Origin: Bacilli bacterium
Lineage (GTDB): Bacteria; Bacillota_I; Bacilli_A; RF39; UBA660
DNA length: 6,135 nt
Reading direction: 5' to 3'
NCBI GenBank assembly: GCA_028685275.1
Contig: JAQUEG010000044.1
Location: 1-6,135, forward strand
Part shown: piece after piece, positions 5,003-6,135 of the stretch
Position numbering within the stretch: the first letter of the stretch is position 1
How the letters are laid out: every line of letters begins with the position of its first letter
Made by a program: the position numbers and the translations under genes
Notes under the pieces: generated by a model
What the model was told of the DNA's origin: nothing
The model's database searches: none
Seen by the model: the letters and a program-made list of their open reading frames with translations, nothing else

Positions 5003-6086
5003 CTAATTTATCTAATGTTACTTGAACGGTATTAATTTTTTTATCGCGGTAATATGTTACCTTAATTTTATCACCAACATCACAATTATATAATTGATAT
5101 CTTAACTCGGCTTTATTATTTATCATTTTATCATCCATTTTAATAATAACATCACCTTTTTTTAGTTTAGCTTTATCAGCAGCTGAATCTTTTACTACAT
5201 CTTGAATAACTGCTCCCACTTCAATATCATCATCTATATCAATGTTATTATAAAACAAAGCAAACGTTTCAGTTACATCTAATAATTGAACGCCTAAAAA
5301 TGGTCGATTAATGGCTTCTCCTTTTTCTAAATGAGTTACATATTTCATTGCATCATCAATAGGGATGGCAAATCCTATTCCTTCAATTTTTTCATCAACT
5401 AGTTTTAATGAATTAACACCAATTACTTGACCAGCAATATTAACTAAAGGACCGCCACTATTACCTGGGTTAATTGCAGCATCAGTTTGAACAACACGCA
5501 TTAACCAATCATTAGAAGATGAGCCACTAAGACTGGTTGCTACTAACCGCTCATTCCCAGATATAATCCCTCTAGTAACTGTTCCACCATATTCAGCACC
5601 TACTGGTGCACCAATCGCAAAAACAGTGCTACCTATTTTTAAATCTTTAGCTGTTCCAATTTCCGCAATTGTTGTTACATTATTTTTATCAATACCTAAT
5701 ACTGCTATATCAGCATAAACATCACTACCTAAAATAGTAGCTTCCGCCCTTTTCCCTCCGGAAAAAATTATTTCAACTGCATTACCACCACTAATAACAT
5801 GATGATTAGTAATTATATACCCCTTTTTATTATCAACCTTATAAATAAAACCAGTTCCACTAGCAACAATCTTATTATTGCGAATAGTTTCAACTACTAC
5901 AACACTATCATATATTTTATCAATTGCTTCCTCTATTAATGTTTCCTCTACTTTTATTTCATTAATAGTTTTGTTAATTGTTTCGGTAGTAGGTTTATAA
6001 TAATATTCAAATAAAATAAAATTTGATGCAGCTCCCATAAAAAAGGTAACAATTATAAGTAAAAAATATATTAACTTTTTTTTCAT
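4992..6086 (-). CDS. HtrA/DegP-like serine protease, membrane anchored
   Basis: The 364-residue protein has a short Lys-rich start and a hydrophobic helix (about 5-28) that anchors it in the membrane with the protease domain outside. A trypsin-like S1C domain (about 50-255) follows, with catalytic His96 (TNHHVI), Asp126 (YADIAVL) and Ser210 (NPGNSGGP), all intact. A single PDZ domain (about 262-358) is seen in GVQLLDV and KLKKGDVIIKMD. This is the usual plan of Gram-positive HtrA proteins, which degrade or refold damaged exported proteins under envelope stress. Length is near that of B. subtilis HtrA-type paralogues (about 400), with a short N-terminal linker. The loop before the active serine (SLSGSSSNDW, 185-194) is typical of Gram-positive HtrA. 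AGGAGGGAG at 6100-6092, 5 nt before ATG, supports the start. No CssRS-type two-component genes are in view. The gene sits 61 bp upstream of the LysM amidase on the same strand. Confidence 0.93.
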   Translation of the reverse strand: MKKKLIYFLLIIVTFFMGAASNFILFEYYYKPTTETINKTINEIKVEETLIEEAIDKIYDSVVVVETIRNNKIVASGTGFIYKVDNKKGYIITNHHVISGGNAVEIIFSGGKRAEATILGSDVYADIAVLGIDKNNVTTIAEIGTAKDLKIGSTVFAIGAPVGAEYGGTVTRGIISGNERLVATSLSGSSSNDWLMRVVQTDAAINPGNSGGPLVNIAGQVIGVNSLKLVDEKIEGIGFAIPIDDAMKYVTHLEKGEAINRPFLGVQLLDVTETFALFYNNIDIDDDIEVGAVIQDVVKDSAADKAKLKKGDVIIKMDDKMINNKAELRYQLYNCDVGDKIKVTYYRDKKINTVQVTLDKLEEE

Positions 6087-6091
6087 AATTA

Positions 6092-6117
6092 CTCCCTCCT
6101 ACAAATTAATTATATCA
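6092..6117 (-). promoter_or_regulatory. Extended -10 promoter and ribosome binding site of htrA
   Basis: The minus strand reads TGATATAAT (6117-6109), a perfect extended -10 element. It is followed, after a very short leader, by AGGAGGGAG (6100-6092) and ATG at 6086. A -35 at normal spacing would fall across the window edge, so it cannot be judged. Confidence 0.55.
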
Positions 6118-6135
6118 CACCAGTTAGTTGGAAAT

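Overview
The window comes from an AT-rich, low-GC Gram-positive bacterium (Firmicutes/Bacilli type). Evidence for this is the strong AGGAGG-type ribosome binding sites, a tRNA-Trp with an encoded CCA end, U-tailed hairpin terminators and, above all, a CwlJ-type spore cortex-lytic enzyme, which points to an endospore former. UGG encodes tryptophan throughout, and nothing requires a variant genetic code. The genus cannot be fixed from this window.

Layout, left to right. Positions 1-288 hold no convincing gene. They contain an inverted pair of TGCTATAAA motifs, a leftward extended -10 motif, and a striking tandem array of seven 11-bp units (159-235). Next, on the minus strand, is a complete tRNA-Trp unit (promoter, gene, terminator; 458 down to 288). 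Divergent from it on the plus strand is cwlJ (503-931). It converges on a minus-strand gene for an NrtR-like Nudix/winged-helix regulator (959-1831), and a bidirectional hairpin separates the two. Positions 1832-2401 carry short peptide-like fragments in different frames, consistent with a decayed gene, and two direct repeats in front of the regulator. The right half is leftward: a very large N-acetylmuramoyl-L-alanine amidase with 11 LysM repeats and no signal peptide (2402-4930), preceded by an HtrA/DegP-like membrane-anchored serine protease (4992-6086). Hairpin terminators overlap the stop codons of both genes.

Working together: CwlJ would degrade spore cortex during germination. The LysM amidase lacks an export signal, as do the mother-cell-lysis amidases of the CwlC/CwlH kind, so it may also act on cortex or mother-cell wall during sporulation. 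HtrA is a general envelope quality-control protease. The Nudix-type regulator has lost key Nudix-box residues and is likely a ligand-sensing DNA-binding protein whose targets are not visible here.

The least ordinary items are the 11-bp array, the 11-LysM amidase with its internal triplet duplication, and the degenerate Nudix regulator with paired repeats at its own front. No clear new multi-gene system (phage defence, CRISPR or transposon) is visible.
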